Shown one piece after another: positions 17,698 to 25,833 of a stretch of 64,000 bases of DNA. The notes beneath the pieces were generated by a model. That model was given only the letters and a program-made list of their open reading frames with translations. It was not told where the DNA came from and did not search any database. A program made the translations under genes and the position numbers. The stretch's first letter is position 1, and the number at the start of each line of letters is the position of its first letter. Source of the stretch: JAXGMV01 sp040768445. GTDB taxonomy: Bacteria; Chloroflexota; Anaerolineae; Anaerolineales; Anaerolineaceae. Location of the stretch: assembly GCA_040768445.1 (NCBI GenBank), contig JAXGMV010000001.1:1860001-1924000 (forward strand), written 5' to 3'.

Positions 17698-17876
17698 CAG
17701 GCTTTGCTTGAGAGTGATCTTTTAAAGCAGGCCCACCTCCTTTCTGCGAGGTTGTGAAGCGCAATCATCTTGACGGGCGACCTGGCTTGGAGCTTGTGCT
17801 CCATACAGTTGCGCGACAGCACCGGACTTTAACCGGTTTCGCCATTAAGCCTCTCCATCCGGGGATTGAGGCACCA
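17698..17876 (-). promoter_or_regulatory. Cobalamin riboswitch controlling btuFCD
   Basis: Read on the minus strand: GGTGCC at the 5' edge, GAAACCGGTTAAAGTCCGG, CTGTCGCGCAACTGTA, then the B12-box AGCCAGGTCGCC at 17776-17787, in the order known for cobalamin aptamers. The arrangement aptamer then terminator predicts that B12 binding shuts off the uptake operon. Confidence 0.94.
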
Positions 17877-17890
17877 AAACGATTAAGTGA

Positions 17891-17919
17891 ATTTTACATA
17901 CTGCCTGAAGATTAGTCAA
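17891..17919 (-). promoter_or_regulatory. Promoter of the btuFCD operon
   Basis: TTGACT (17914-17919), 17 bases, TAAAAT (17891-17896) on the minus strand, with transcription expected to start just before the aptamer. Confidence 0.8.
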
Positions 17920-18024
17920 GTGGAAGTTGTGAGCCGGTCAGCACATGGTATACAGTTTATGGCTAAGGATTATGCAGTATACCGGGATCTATCTCTGGAA
18001 CTATAAACGGATGTCACTGAGAAT

Positions 18025-18056
18025 AACCCACAGGAAGCTTTAAACCTTCTGTGGTT
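18025..18056 (-). terminator. Possible terminator after the helicase-loader gene
   Basis: An imperfect hairpin: CTTCTGTGGTT (18046-18056) faces AACCCACAGGAAG (18025-18037) with two bulged bases. No clear T-run follows on the minus strand, so its function as a terminator is uncertain. Confidence 0.35.
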
Positions 18057-18100
18057 GATTGAATCGTTTACAACTGTTAATTGTGTTACAGAATAACAGT

Positions 18101-19456
18101 CTATCGTTTCTTCCGGTTCTTTGAGACTGAAGTATCCCCCATGCCTTCAAAGGGTGGGGCAATAAGTATGATGAGGCGGCACAAACGTTTATCCATCATG
18201 CGGCTGCGGATGCGCGGGTGAATGTCTTTGAGCTCTGATGAAGTCGTAATAACCGTCGGCAGTTCTGCTTCATAGCGATGATTGATGATTTGATAAAGTT
18301 TTTCCATTGCCCAGGGCGTGGCACTCTGGGTGCCGAGGTCATCCAGGATCAATAGCCTTGCAGACCTGACCTGGTTGAACAGCTTGTCATAGGGTATGGC
18401 GCTGTTGGGGTTAAACGTCGCCCGCAAATGATCCAACAGATCAGGCACGACAACAAACATAGGCGAGTCACCTGTGTTTAGCCGGTAATTAGCGATAGCC
18501 GCAGCCAGATGTGTTTTACCGCTGGCATAACCGCCCATTAGTAGCAGCCAGCCGTGAGGGTTCTCCGCATATTCCTGGCAGGCTTTGAATGCTCTCTTTA
18601 GACTGTCAACTTCATCGGTTTGAAGGTTTTCGCGCTCTCTGAAAGTAAAAGATCCGAACGTCCGTTTTGAATAGATCGAAAGAGCTGATACTTGCGGCTG
18701 CGTAGAATCAACCAATGGAGAGCGATAATCTGGTGCAATGATTTTTACAGTAGTAACGAGTTCAGGGTCAAGCAGCCGGGACTGTATCCGTCCGTCAATT
18801 TCCTCAACAACCTGATTAGTGGTAATAACCGTTGCAAGGCGATTGACATAACGGTTGTTCAATATTTGGAATAATTTTTCCTGTGCCCAGGGTGTGGCAT
18901 TCTGGGTGCCCAGGTCATCCAATACCAACAGAGGCATGGTGCGGATCTCTTCGAACCTTGATTCAAAAGAGGCAGCGTCACCACTGTAGGAAAAACGGAG
19001 CCAGTCCAGGAGATCCGGAACGGTCAGGAACAGGGTTGGTATGCCATTGTTGACTACGTGATTGGCAATAGCAGCTGCCAGATGTGTTTTACCGCAGCCA
19101 AACCCACCTGTCAGCAGCAGCCAGCCTTTCAGCTCCTGGGCAAAATGCATCGACTGATTATAGGCATAAGAAAGGGAATTTACCTGCTCTTCACCAAGTC
19201 CAACATGTCCTTTTGGGTTGAATGATTCAAAGGTCATGTGGTTGAAAGAAGAAAGGTTACTTAATTCAATTAACCGCTGGTTGGCGGCTTGTTCAACAAT
19301 TTCTTTCCGACAGTCGCAAATGGTCATACGACCAAATTCAGGGTCAGTGATATCGACATCCTTACGTATGTAGCCAAGCCCACCGCAAATCGGGCAGTTT
19401 GGGTCACCGATCAGATATGGTTTATTGACTGTATTCTCAGTGTTCGATGCTGTCAT
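18101..19456 (-). CDS. DnaC/DnaI-like helicase loader with two AAA+ domains
   Basis: 451 residues. An N-terminal zinc-ribbon-like cluster (C21, C24, C47, C49) is followed by two complete IstB/DnaC-type ATPase modules: Walker A GGFGCGKT at 117-124 with Walker B LLVLDD at 176-181, and Walker A GGYASGKT at 308-315 with Walker B LLILDD at 368-373. Both keep the downstream DLGTQ.ATPW.EKL motif, so they arose by internal duplication; usual loaders have one module and 250-310 residues. ATG 19456 is chosen because AAAGGTGAG precedes it and it lies 1 base after the dnaD-like stop; a longer reading from 19525 would overlap that gene by 68 bases. The context (dnaB, DnaD domain) argues for helicase loading. 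Confidence 0.88.
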   Translation of the reverse strand: MTASNTENTVNKPYLIGDPNCPICGGLGYIRKDVDITDPEFGRMTICDCRKEIVEQAANQRLIELSNLSSFNHMTFESFNPKGHVGLGEEQVNSLSYAYNQSMHFAQELKGWLLLTGGFGCGKTHLAAAIANHVVNNGIPTLFLTVPDLLDWLRFSYSGDAASFESRFEEIRTMPLLVLDDLGTQNATPWAQEKLFQILNNRYVNRLATVITTNQVVEEIDGRIQSRLLDPELVTTVKIIAPDYRSPLVDSTQPQVSALSIYSKRTFGSFTFRERENLQTDEVDSLKRAFKACQEYAENPHGWLLLMGGYASGKTHLAAAIANYRLNTGDSPMFVVVPDLLDHLRATFNPNSAIPYDKLFNQVRSARLLILDDLGTQSATPWAMEKLYQIINHRYEAELPTVITTSSELKDIHPRIRSRMMDKRLCRLIILIAPPFEGMGDTSVSKNRKKR

Positions 19457-19457
19457 G

Positions 19458-20171
19458 CTACTCACCTTTGATAAATCGCCGGTAATCTTCCTCATCTCTT
19501 CGTTTATTGGTTTCATATCTTCCATTCTCTCGCCATGAGGTGAGGATTGCTTCTACATAGCGCCAGTTTCGCGCATTCTTTTTCAGTGCAATTACAACTG
19601 CATCGGCGATCCAGTCCTCAGGATAACTTTCAATGGTAGCTTTGATCATGTCAGAGATCATTGGTGTCAGTGGGCCGATATTCTCCTCATACAGGTTGAA
19701 AATATTGGGCTTTTCAACACTTACTGAAGTCGACATTTGCTTCATATCTCCAGGCTGCCATTTGCCTTCATCTGCCAATTTCGCCAGTCTCCTGCCATTG
19801 GCTGTATTGATCAAATAAATGACAGATACCGGGTCTTTTCCACAACCTGGTACCTGGCGTTTGATTAAAGTACCCCGATTAACAGCCAGAATGATGGTAT
19901 TGCTTAATGCATCTGCAGTATCGCTTTCGTCGACGACATTGGTCAGGATAAGATGCTTGTGATCCAGGAAGAGCTGGTCGGTGAGATATTGGGCGTCACT
20001 GTCTTGTTGATTGAGATACCACATGGCAAACAGGGTAAGTTTTAGTTCATCCAGTGAGTCTATTGAGGGCAGCAGATCGGAAAAAAAAGCTTCTGGTATG
20101 GCGGTCAGACGGCTTTTTCCTTCAGGAAAACCTGAGAAAACTCGCAAGGGTTTCTTCGTGCCGCCTATCAT
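19458..20171 (-). CDS. DnaD-domain primosome protein
   Basis: 237 residues. The C-terminal DnaD/DnaB-II domain (about 155-225) is recognisable: NIFNLYEENIGPLTPMIS, then WIADAVVIALKKNARNWRY and ILTSWRENG, the YxxxIxxxW-type signature that binds single-stranded DNA. The N-terminal half is a predicted winged-helix region (LTAIPEAFFSDLLPSI, LFAMWYL) as in other DnaD proteins that act early in replication initiation. It starts 2 bases after the dnaB stop and ends 1 base before the loader start. Confidence 0.85.
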   Translation of the reverse strand: MIGGTKKPLRVFSGFPEGKSRLTAIPEAFFSDLLPSIDSLDELKLTLFAMWYLNQQDSDAQYLTDQLFLDHKHLILTNVVDESDTADALSNTIILAVNRGTLIKRQVPGCGKDPVSVIYLINTANGRRLAKLADEGKWQPGDMKQMSTSVSVEKPNIFNLYEENIGPLTPMISDMIKATIESYPEDWIADAVVIALKKNARNWRYVEAILTSWRENGRYETNKRRDEEDYRRFIKGE

Positions 20172-20173
20172 CT

Positions 20174-21538
20174 TTACTTTCCATCACGGCGTGCAGCATT
20201 TTCAAACCGCGCAAGGTTGTTTATAAATATCAATTCAATACCTGAATGCACCGGGCCATTACGGTGCTTCGCAACAATAATCTCTGCCTGGTTCTTCTTC
20301 GAGGTATCCTTGTCGAGCAGATCAGGACGATGAATGAACATCACCACATCGGCATCCTGCTCAAGACTACCTGACTCGCGCAGGTCAGATAGCAGTGGGC
20401 GCTTGTCAGTCCGTTGTTCTACCGCACGTGAGAGCTGTGCAGCAGCAAGAACGGGAATTTGAAGCTCGCGGGCAAGGATTTTGAGGCTGCGTGTGATGGC
20501 TGATACTTCCTGAACACGGTTATCCGTTCTCATATCACCGCTCATCAGCTGAATGTAATCAACAATTACCAGGTCAAGCGAATATTCATTATATATACGC
20601 CGGCATTTAGTCAGCAGCTGCAGCGGAGTAATCGCTGGTGTGTCATCAAGATAGATATTGGTATCGCCCAGAACATCCATGGCGTGGGCAAACAATGGCC
20701 ACTCATCATCCAGTAACTTACCCGTCCTTAGCCGCTGGGTATCTATGCCGGTTTCCTGGGCAATCAGCCTTTGTACCAGCTGTTCATTAGACATTTCAAG
20801 TGAGAACACAGCCACGTGTTTTTTATGTTTCTGGGCAGCATTTTTTGCGACCGAGAGGAGAAATCCAGTTTTGCCTGAGCCAGGCCTGCCGGCGACGATC
20901 AGTAGGTCCGACTTTTGCAGCCCGCCCAGCAGCTTGTCAAGGTCAATTAATCCTGTTGGGACGCCGTAAATTTCTTCAGAACGATGGGAGAGATCACCAA
21001 CCCGTTCAAATACTTCAGTAATCACCTGTTTGATCGGCATCAGGTCGTGACGGGTTCGTTTTTCATTGATCCCAAACAAAGACTTTTGTGCTTCATCGAG
21101 GACAATATCAACTGATTTTTGCTGGTCAAATGCCAACTTTGCCAGGTCATTAGCTGCAATCAGCATCCGGCGGCGGGTGGCTGTGTCTGAGATAATTTTG
21201 GCGTAGGCATCTGCATGGAAAGAAGAAGGTGTTTGATTGATCAAGGCAGTGATGTATGCCTCACCGCCTACTTCGGCCAGCTTTTGAACCTGCTCCAGGC
21301 TGTCGCACACAGTCAGGTAGTCTATTGGCGTTTGGTTTTCTACCAGCCTCTGGTAGGTTTCCCAGATCCATCGGTTCCGAACGATGTAGAAATCGTCAGG
21401 TTGGATGATTTGGGCGATTTCATAATAGATCTCCGAGTTTATCAAAACAGACCCCAGAACAGCTTCTTCAGCCTGTCGGTTGAAAGGTTGTGTTTGAAAA
21501 TCCTGTCCTGCAGTTTCTTCTACTGTTTGTTCTGTCAT
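20174..21538 (-). CDS. dnaB: Replicative DNA helicase
   Basis: 454 residues. N-terminal primase-interacting helical domain (about 20-120: PFNRQAEEAVLGSVLINSE) and C-terminal RecA-like motor: Walker A GRPGSGKTG, FSLEMSNEQLVQRL, Walker B LDLVIVDYIQLM, and LRESGSLEQDADVVMFIHR with the DnaB C-terminal motif. Unwinds DNA at the fork. ATG 21538 is preferred; TTG at 21592 with AGGAA upstream would add 18 residues and cannot be excluded. Operon order DUF151-dnaB-dnaD-loader. Confidence 0.96.
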   Translation of the reverse strand: MTEQTVEETAGQDFQTQPFNRQAEEAVLGSVLINSEIYYEIAQIIQPDDFYIVRNRWIWETYQRLVENQTPIDYLTVCDSLEQVQKLAEVGGEAYITALINQTPSSFHADAYAKIISDTATRRRMLIAANDLAKLAFDQQKSVDIVLDEAQKSLFGINEKRTRHDLMPIKQVITEVFERVGDLSHRSEEIYGVPTGLIDLDKLLGGLQKSDLLIVAGRPGSGKTGFLLSVAKNAAQKHKKHVAVFSLEMSNEQLVQRLIAQETGIDTQRLRTGKLLDDEWPLFAHAMDVLGDTNIYLDDTPAITPLQLLTKCRRIYNEYSLDLVIVDYIQLMSGDMRTDNRVQEVSAITRSLKILARELQIPVLAAAQLSRAVEQRTDKRPLLSDLRESGSLEQDADVVMFIHRPDLLDKDTSKKNQAEIIVAKHRNGPVHSGIELIFINNLARFENAARRDGK

Positions 21539-21606
21539 CGTTCCAGCCAAATCCTCAGTCAATTTCCCTGATAAATGCGTATTTGCCAGCAAATATTTCC
21601 TGCAAG

Positions 21607-22203
21607 TTAGATTTTTTCTTCAGGCTCGTCATTATCTTCATTTGCTTCATCCTGGTCGTCGTCTTCAGAAGAATCAAGATCAAGGTTTTGTAGAAAATCC
21701 TCAAAAATGCTAAGCCTTGCTTTGCTTTCTGCGCTCGGTGCAGGCGCATCCTGAGCGGAAGTTTCTTGCGGCATATCTTTTTCCTGGATATCATCTTCCG
21801 GTTCCGTACCTGAAGTGTCAAGGATATCTTTCGCAACGAATATCGGTACATGAGCTCTGACAGCTAAAGCTAATGCGTCGGATGGACGGCAGTCAACAGT
21901 GATGACGCTTCGGTCAACTTCGAGCACCAGGTTGGCATAATAGACATCATCCTTTTCTTGTACCACTTCTACCCGTTGTAAGACAGCGTTCAGGTGTATC
22001 AATACATTTTTCAACAGGTCATGGGTTTGTGGTCGGGCAACTTCAATCTCTTGAAGGGCGATGGTTATGGCTTCCGCTTCATATGGGCCTATCCAAATTG
22101 GCAGGTATCGTTCCGCGTTTAATTCCCGCAAGATGACAACCCTCATCTGGTTGGTCAAACTGACTCTGACACTATCAATGGTTACTTCAATCATTGCACT
22201 CAT
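21607..22203 (-). CDS. Bifunctional nuclease (DUF151/BFN) domain protein
   Basis: 198 residues. Residues about 5-130 form the BFN domain: VTIDSVRVSLTNQMRVVIL, LPIWIGPYEAEAIT, RPQTHDLL and VDCRPSDALALAVRAHVPIFVA, which are its strongest family motifs. The family is credited with DNase/RNase activity in a few homologues. The tail (about 140-198) is acidic and low-complexity. GAGGG precedes the ATG. It is the first gene of the dnaB operon, linking it with replication by position only. Confidence 0.88.
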   Translation of the reverse strand: MSAMIEVTIDSVRVSLTNQMRVVILRELNAERYLPIWIGPYEAEAITIALQEIEVARPQTHDLLKNVLIHLNAVLQRVEVVQEKDDVYYANLVLEVDRSVITVDCRPSDALALAVRAHVPIFVAKDILDTSGTEPEDDIQEKDMPQETSAQDAPAPSAESKARLSIFEDFLQNLDLDSSEDDDQDEANEDNDEPEEKI

Positions 22204-22533
22204 ACGCCCTCATTCAACCAGCAGTTCGTGAATACCTGTTAAGATTATTGTAACATTTAGAGAATGCGATTTTTTAATCTAAATGACTGTATCATATTAT
22301 TATAACTGTCTACACAGATATGTTTATTAAAAATTGTCTTAAACAAAACATTCAGCTTCATGTATAATCTTTCTATCACAATATTAGTGGTACAAGTGGG
22401 TTGGGTGGGTTAAGAATTACCTGGGCTTTTATGGTTTCATTGCGGTGTGAGGTTTTTCCAGCCTGATATCTTACTGGTTATGGTAAGCACTTTTTCCAGT
22501 TTTTTGTTGGATTATCGAATAATGGATTAGTCA
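22204..22533. other. Intergenic region between divergent DUF151/dnaB operon and regulator gene
   Basis: 330 AT-rich bases that must hold promoters for both sides. For the plus-strand regulator TATAAT is at 22363-22368 but no good -35 box lies 16-18 bases upstream, which would suit an activator-dependent promoter. The first transcript would carry an untranslated leader of about 160 bases. No riboswitch or ORF recognised. Confidence 0.4.
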
Positions 22534-23226
22534 ATGCTTAAAAAAGCAAATTTACTGCTAATTGAGGGAAAAAAGTCAGGCGCTGCCGTGTTTTACTCAA
22601 GCTTGAACTTAAAGGGCTTCAATATTACCCTGGCATCCAATGGCATTGAGATTGATGAATTTCTCGACAGAGCATTTCCTGACTTGATCATTATCAATTC
22701 AGCGTCGATGCGCACTTCTGGAAGGCGTATTTTTAATAATCTCGCATCCACTTACAATGAAATACCGATTATCCTCATTCTGGAATCTGAGGAGAATAAG
22801 TTTAAACTCACCTCCAATGTCAATGTATTGGCTCAGCCATTTACAATTCAAAAATTAATCAACACTATCAAACGATCCATACATATTGAAAGCCGGAACT
22901 TGCTACAAGCTGGACCAATCAGGCTGGACCTGATCAACAATTGGGTACAAATAAAGGATAGGAAAATTCAATTGACACCGCAGCTTGTGCTGCTGCTTTC
23001 AGCAATGATGGCCGCTCCTGGTGAAACAATTTCCAGGGAAGATCTTTTTAGAAAAGTTTGGGAAACTGATTATGTTATGGATATGCGGACTCTGGACGTC
23101 CACATTAGCTGGCTGCGAAAAGCGATTGAACTCAACCCACGTAAGCCAGTCTATATTCTGACCAAGCGCGGGGTTGGGTACAGGTTGGAAATCCCCGGCG
23201 CAGATCAAAAAAACAAGCAACAATGA
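22534..23226 (+). CDS. Orphan OmpR-type regulator with degenerate receiver domain
   Basis: 230 residues. The C-terminal winged helix (about 127-222) is a standard OmpR/PhoB DNA-binding domain: LTPQLVLLLSAMMAAPGETISREDLFRKVW, then DVHISWLRKAIE and ILTKRGVGYRL. The first 115 residues have the receiver fold, but the key positions are changed: the acidic pair after strand 1 reads LLLIEGKK, the phospho-acceptor position reads IIINS instead of IILD, the Thr/Ser position reads LILES and the conserved KPF lysine reads AQPF. It therefore cannot be phosphorylated in the usual way. No histidine kinase is nearby. The divergent neighbour is the dnaB operon; the convergent one is the decahaem cytochrome. 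Confidence 0.85.
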   Translation: MLKKANLLLIEGKKSGAAVFYSSLNLKGFNITLASNGIEIDEFLDRAFPDLIIINSASMRTSGRRIFNNLASTYNEIPIILILESEENKFKLTSNVNVLAQPFTIQKLINTIKRSIHIESRNLLQAGPIRLDLINNWVQIKDRKIQLTPQLVLLLSAMMAAPGETISREDLFRKVWETDYVMDMRTLDVHISWLRKAIELNPRKPVYILTKRGVGYRLEIPGADQKNKQQ

Positions 23227-23257
23227 AAAAACAGGCTGAGATTTCAGCCTGTTTTTT
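23225..23257. terminator. Bidirectional terminator between regulator and cytochrome genes
   Basis: CAGGCTGA (23232-23239) pairs with TCAGCCTG (23244-23251); As precede and six Ts follow, so it works for both converging genes. Confidence 0.92.
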
Positions 23258-23279
23258 GTCTGGAATATTATTCGGTTGA

Positions 23280-25436
23280 TTATGGGCGGACCATACCGGT
23301 AACATCACCGCCGAGTGCTTCAATGGTGTCAAACAAGACCTGCATCACATATTTCGGGTTGTGAGCAAAAGCACCTGGATCTTTCATGGCATACTGCAGG
23401 TTATAAGCACCTTGCAGGAGTCTTGGTGACCATCCAGCATAGCCATTGGCCCCGGTAAGTTCATCGGGATCGCCTTCTCCGTTACCATTGGTGTCTTTGA
23501 AGAAGTATGGGTAAGCTGAGCCAGAATAAATGATCCCGGTACCGAGTTCGTCTACAGAGTAGGTTTGCAGGGCTTCATAGAGTTTTTCAGTCATGGTTTC
23601 AATTTCGCCGGCAATACCTTCCGTCACATCACCGTCACCATCGTAATCATCAGCAGAGGTTGAGAAGCGGATCTTTTCGGGATCGTCTACCTGGTGGCAT
23701 CCAGCACATGCGCTGGCTTTGACAGCCAGTTGATGGGCATCATGACAGTCGGTGCAGGTGGAAAAGCCAGTTGTGTGGGCATATTGACCAAGGTATTCTT
23801 TACCATCAAACTCGTACATTCCCTTGACATCGGTACCGAAGACTGTTGAACCTGCAGCAAAGTAGTGAACATTGCGGAATCGAACTGCCTCATCTGGTGT
23901 ATCGAGATCTTTACCAGCAATAGCCCTGTTGACACTGACCGTTGATTCGCGTCCCTGGTGACATTGCAAGCAAAGATTAGAAGCTGGATCTTCAGTAAAG
24001 GCAACCTTAGCGCCGCTGGGGAAGGTAACTGACTCAACCTCAAAAATGGACAGGGTGGTCAGATCATTGTGGCAGCTGGCGCAGTTCAAACCGCTTGAAG
24101 CAGCCATGGAGGTGTTAACCCCCTCTGCCAGGAACTGCGGCAAACCACCGGCTGTATGACACTTGACACAACCTGCAGGAACCACACCTTCCTCGTCCCA
24201 GTGTCTCCAAGCTTCAGTGGAGCTGGCGAAGTGGCCGGGGTCTTCGCGATGGGCAGTGCTCAGATCAACTGGTGTGCCCAGTTTCTCATTCAGGCTTTCG
24301 ATGGAATCATAGGCCAGTTGAATAAGATATTTTCCACCGTGTGCATAACCACCTGGATCCTTAAGGATGGTCTGGTAGTTATAGGCTGCTTTAGCTAACC
24401 TGCCGGTGAAGGATACATACATGTTGTCACGGACAGACTCTGCTTCGTCAGCAGTGCCATCAGCATTGGTGTCAATAAAGAAGTAAGGATGTGCATGAAC
24501 ATTATAGGCTATTGGTGAACCAGCAACTTCGGCTGCATAAGCCTGAATTGCCTGGAAGAGCATGGCGTTAAGGCCTTCGATTTCTGCTGCAACACCTTCT
24601 GCAATATCGCCATCACCATCATAATCTGTCAGAGATGATTCCATTCGGATATTTCTCACACCTTCAACTGATGAAGCATCAACATGACAGGTGACGCATT
24701 CGTCGGTTTTAATTGCAAGTGTGTGAGAGTCGTGGCATTCTGTGCAGGTCTGGTAGCCTGCAACATGATCAAACACGACATCATAGGCTTTGCCTTCATA
24801 TTCATAACCGCCCATGACAGTGTGACCGTAACGTGAGACAGCTGCCGCGTAGTAGTGGATATTTGTGAAACCCAGATCAGCTGAAGGCATGTCGTCATCG
24901 GTCAGGCCTGCTTTTTCAATTGAAGCATCAACCTGGACTTTAGAGGCGCGCCCCTGGTGACAGGTCATACAAACTGCCTCACCGCCAAGGTCGCTAACTT
25001 CAGCGCCTGATGGGAATTTGACCGTCGTGTAGGATGCAGTGGCGTCATTGTGGCAGGCTACGCATGTGACAGAGGTGCCAGTGGCTGCTGGTGCATTCAC
25101 CACACCAACTTCACTGCCATCTGCACCTACAAAATCCATGAATCCGCCTTCACTATGACAGGCTGCACAACTTTCGGGAACAGCTCCCTCTTCATCCCAA
25201 TGGACGAAGGACTCTGAAGCAGCATCTGCATGACCGGATTCCTGCCATTTTTCCAGGAACGGCACCGCAACAGTTTCAGGTGCTTCCGGGCATGCAGGAC
25301 ATTCCGGGCAGGGCTCTGCAGTTGGACATTCAGGACAGGGTTCTGCTGCTGCTTGTGGCTGGCAGGCTGTGATGGATAGTGCTATGAGGACCAGCAGCGA
25401 AGCTAATAATGTGAATTTGATTGTCCTTTTGGACAT
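23280..25436 (-). CDS. Decahaem c-type cytochrome lipoprotein, two five-haem repeats
   Basis: 718 residues. Lipoprotein signal with lipobox SITAC at residue 25, then a cysteine-rich linker with CPEC motifs (34-49). Ten CxxCH haem sites: CAACH, CVACH, CMTCH, CTECH, CVTCH in the first half and CVKCH, CASCH, CLQCH, CTDCH, CAGCH in the second. The halves (about 65-385 and 395-718) align throughout, e.g. HWDEEGAVPESCAACH with HWDEEGVVPAGCVKCH, and DPGGYAHGGKYL with DPGAFAHNPKYV. Each half also has DYDGDGD and DTNxxGxxDxxE loops that resemble calcium sites. Exported, probably surface-anchored electron-transfer protein. A strong GAGGAGAACACT site precedes the ATG. No cytochrome maturation genes are in the window. 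Confidence 0.92.
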   Translation of the reverse strand: MSKRTIKFTLLASLLVLIALSITACQPQAAAEPCPECPTAEPCPECPACPEAPETVAVPFLEKWQESGHADAASESFVHWDEEGAVPESCAACHSEGGFMDFVGADGSEVGVVNAPAATGTSVTCVACHNDATASYTTVKFPSGAEVSDLGGEAVCMTCHQGRASKVQVDASIEKAGLTDDDMPSADLGFTNIHYYAAAVSRYGHTVMGGYEYEGKAYDVVFDHVAGYQTCTECHDSHTLAIKTDECVTCHVDASSVEGVRNIRMESSLTDYDGDGDIAEGVAAEIEGLNAMLFQAIQAYAAEVAGSPIAYNVHAHPYFFIDTNADGTADEAESVRDNMYVSFTGRLAKAAYNYQTILKDPGGYAHGGKYLIQLAYDSIESLNEKLGTPVDLSTAHREDPGHFASSTEAWRHWDEEGVVPAGCVKCHTAGGLPQFLAEGVNTSMAASSGLNCASCHNDLTTLSIFEVESVTFPSGAKVAFTEDPASNLCLQCHQGRESTVSVNRAIAGKDLDTPDEAVRFRNVHYFAAGSTVFGTDVKGMYEFDGKEYLGQYAHTTGFSTCTDCHDAHQLAVKASACAGCHQVDDPEKIRFSTSADDYDGDGDVTEGIAGEIETMTEKLYEALQTYSVDELGTGIIYSGSAYPYFFKDTNGNGEGDPDELTGANGYAGWSPRLLQGAYNLQYAMKDPGAFAHNPKYVMQVLFDTIEALGGDVTGMVRP

Positions 25437-25572
25437 AGTGTTCTCCTCTGTTAAGGTATCAAATTGGTAAATCAGGTTTTAACGTGTCTGACTTTAGAAA
25501 AAAATCCTTCGCTGTGGCACCTCCTCTTAGATCTCTAATGTAGATGAATATTGGAAAAATTACCTTCTTTGG

Positions 25573-25601
25573 ATTATACCGATTATGAAAGATTAATGCA
25601 A
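25573..25601 (-). promoter_or_regulatory. Promoter of the decahaem cytochrome gene
   Basis: TTGCAT (25596-25601), 17 bases, TATAAT (25573-25578) on the minus strand. It predicts a leader of about 130 bases; the leader contains AGAGGAGGTG near 25524 and a T-run, but no known riboswitch. The remainder of the 25437-25833 gap holds only this and the divergent promoter. Confidence 0.75.
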
Positions 25602-25691
25602 GATTAAAATTTATTAACATATTTCTTAATCTATCTTGTTACAAAACAAAAAATAGGTAAAACTATAACGGTTAATGGTGTTTGGTTGGGT

Positions 25692-25719
25692 ATGACAATG
25701 ACCTTATTAAAGCTATAAT
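25692..25719 (+). promoter_or_regulatory. Probable promoter of the HerA-like gene
   Basis: ATGACA (25692-25697), 16 bases, TATAAT (25714-25719), about 110 bases upstream of the ATG at 25834. Confidence 0.5.
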
Positions 25720-25833
25720 ATTTCTAAGTATCAACGTGCTGAGCAATATTTGTTTGGATAGCTCTGGCTGTAATTATCATAAATTAATGCTGGTATCACT
25801 GGCTGGTGTTGACTAATACGATGGAGGAACTAA

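Noticed and set aside
19457..19525. Longer start for the helicase loader at 19525
   Set aside because: It would overlap the dnaD-like gene by 68 bases, and the ATG at 19456 has a good ribosome site.
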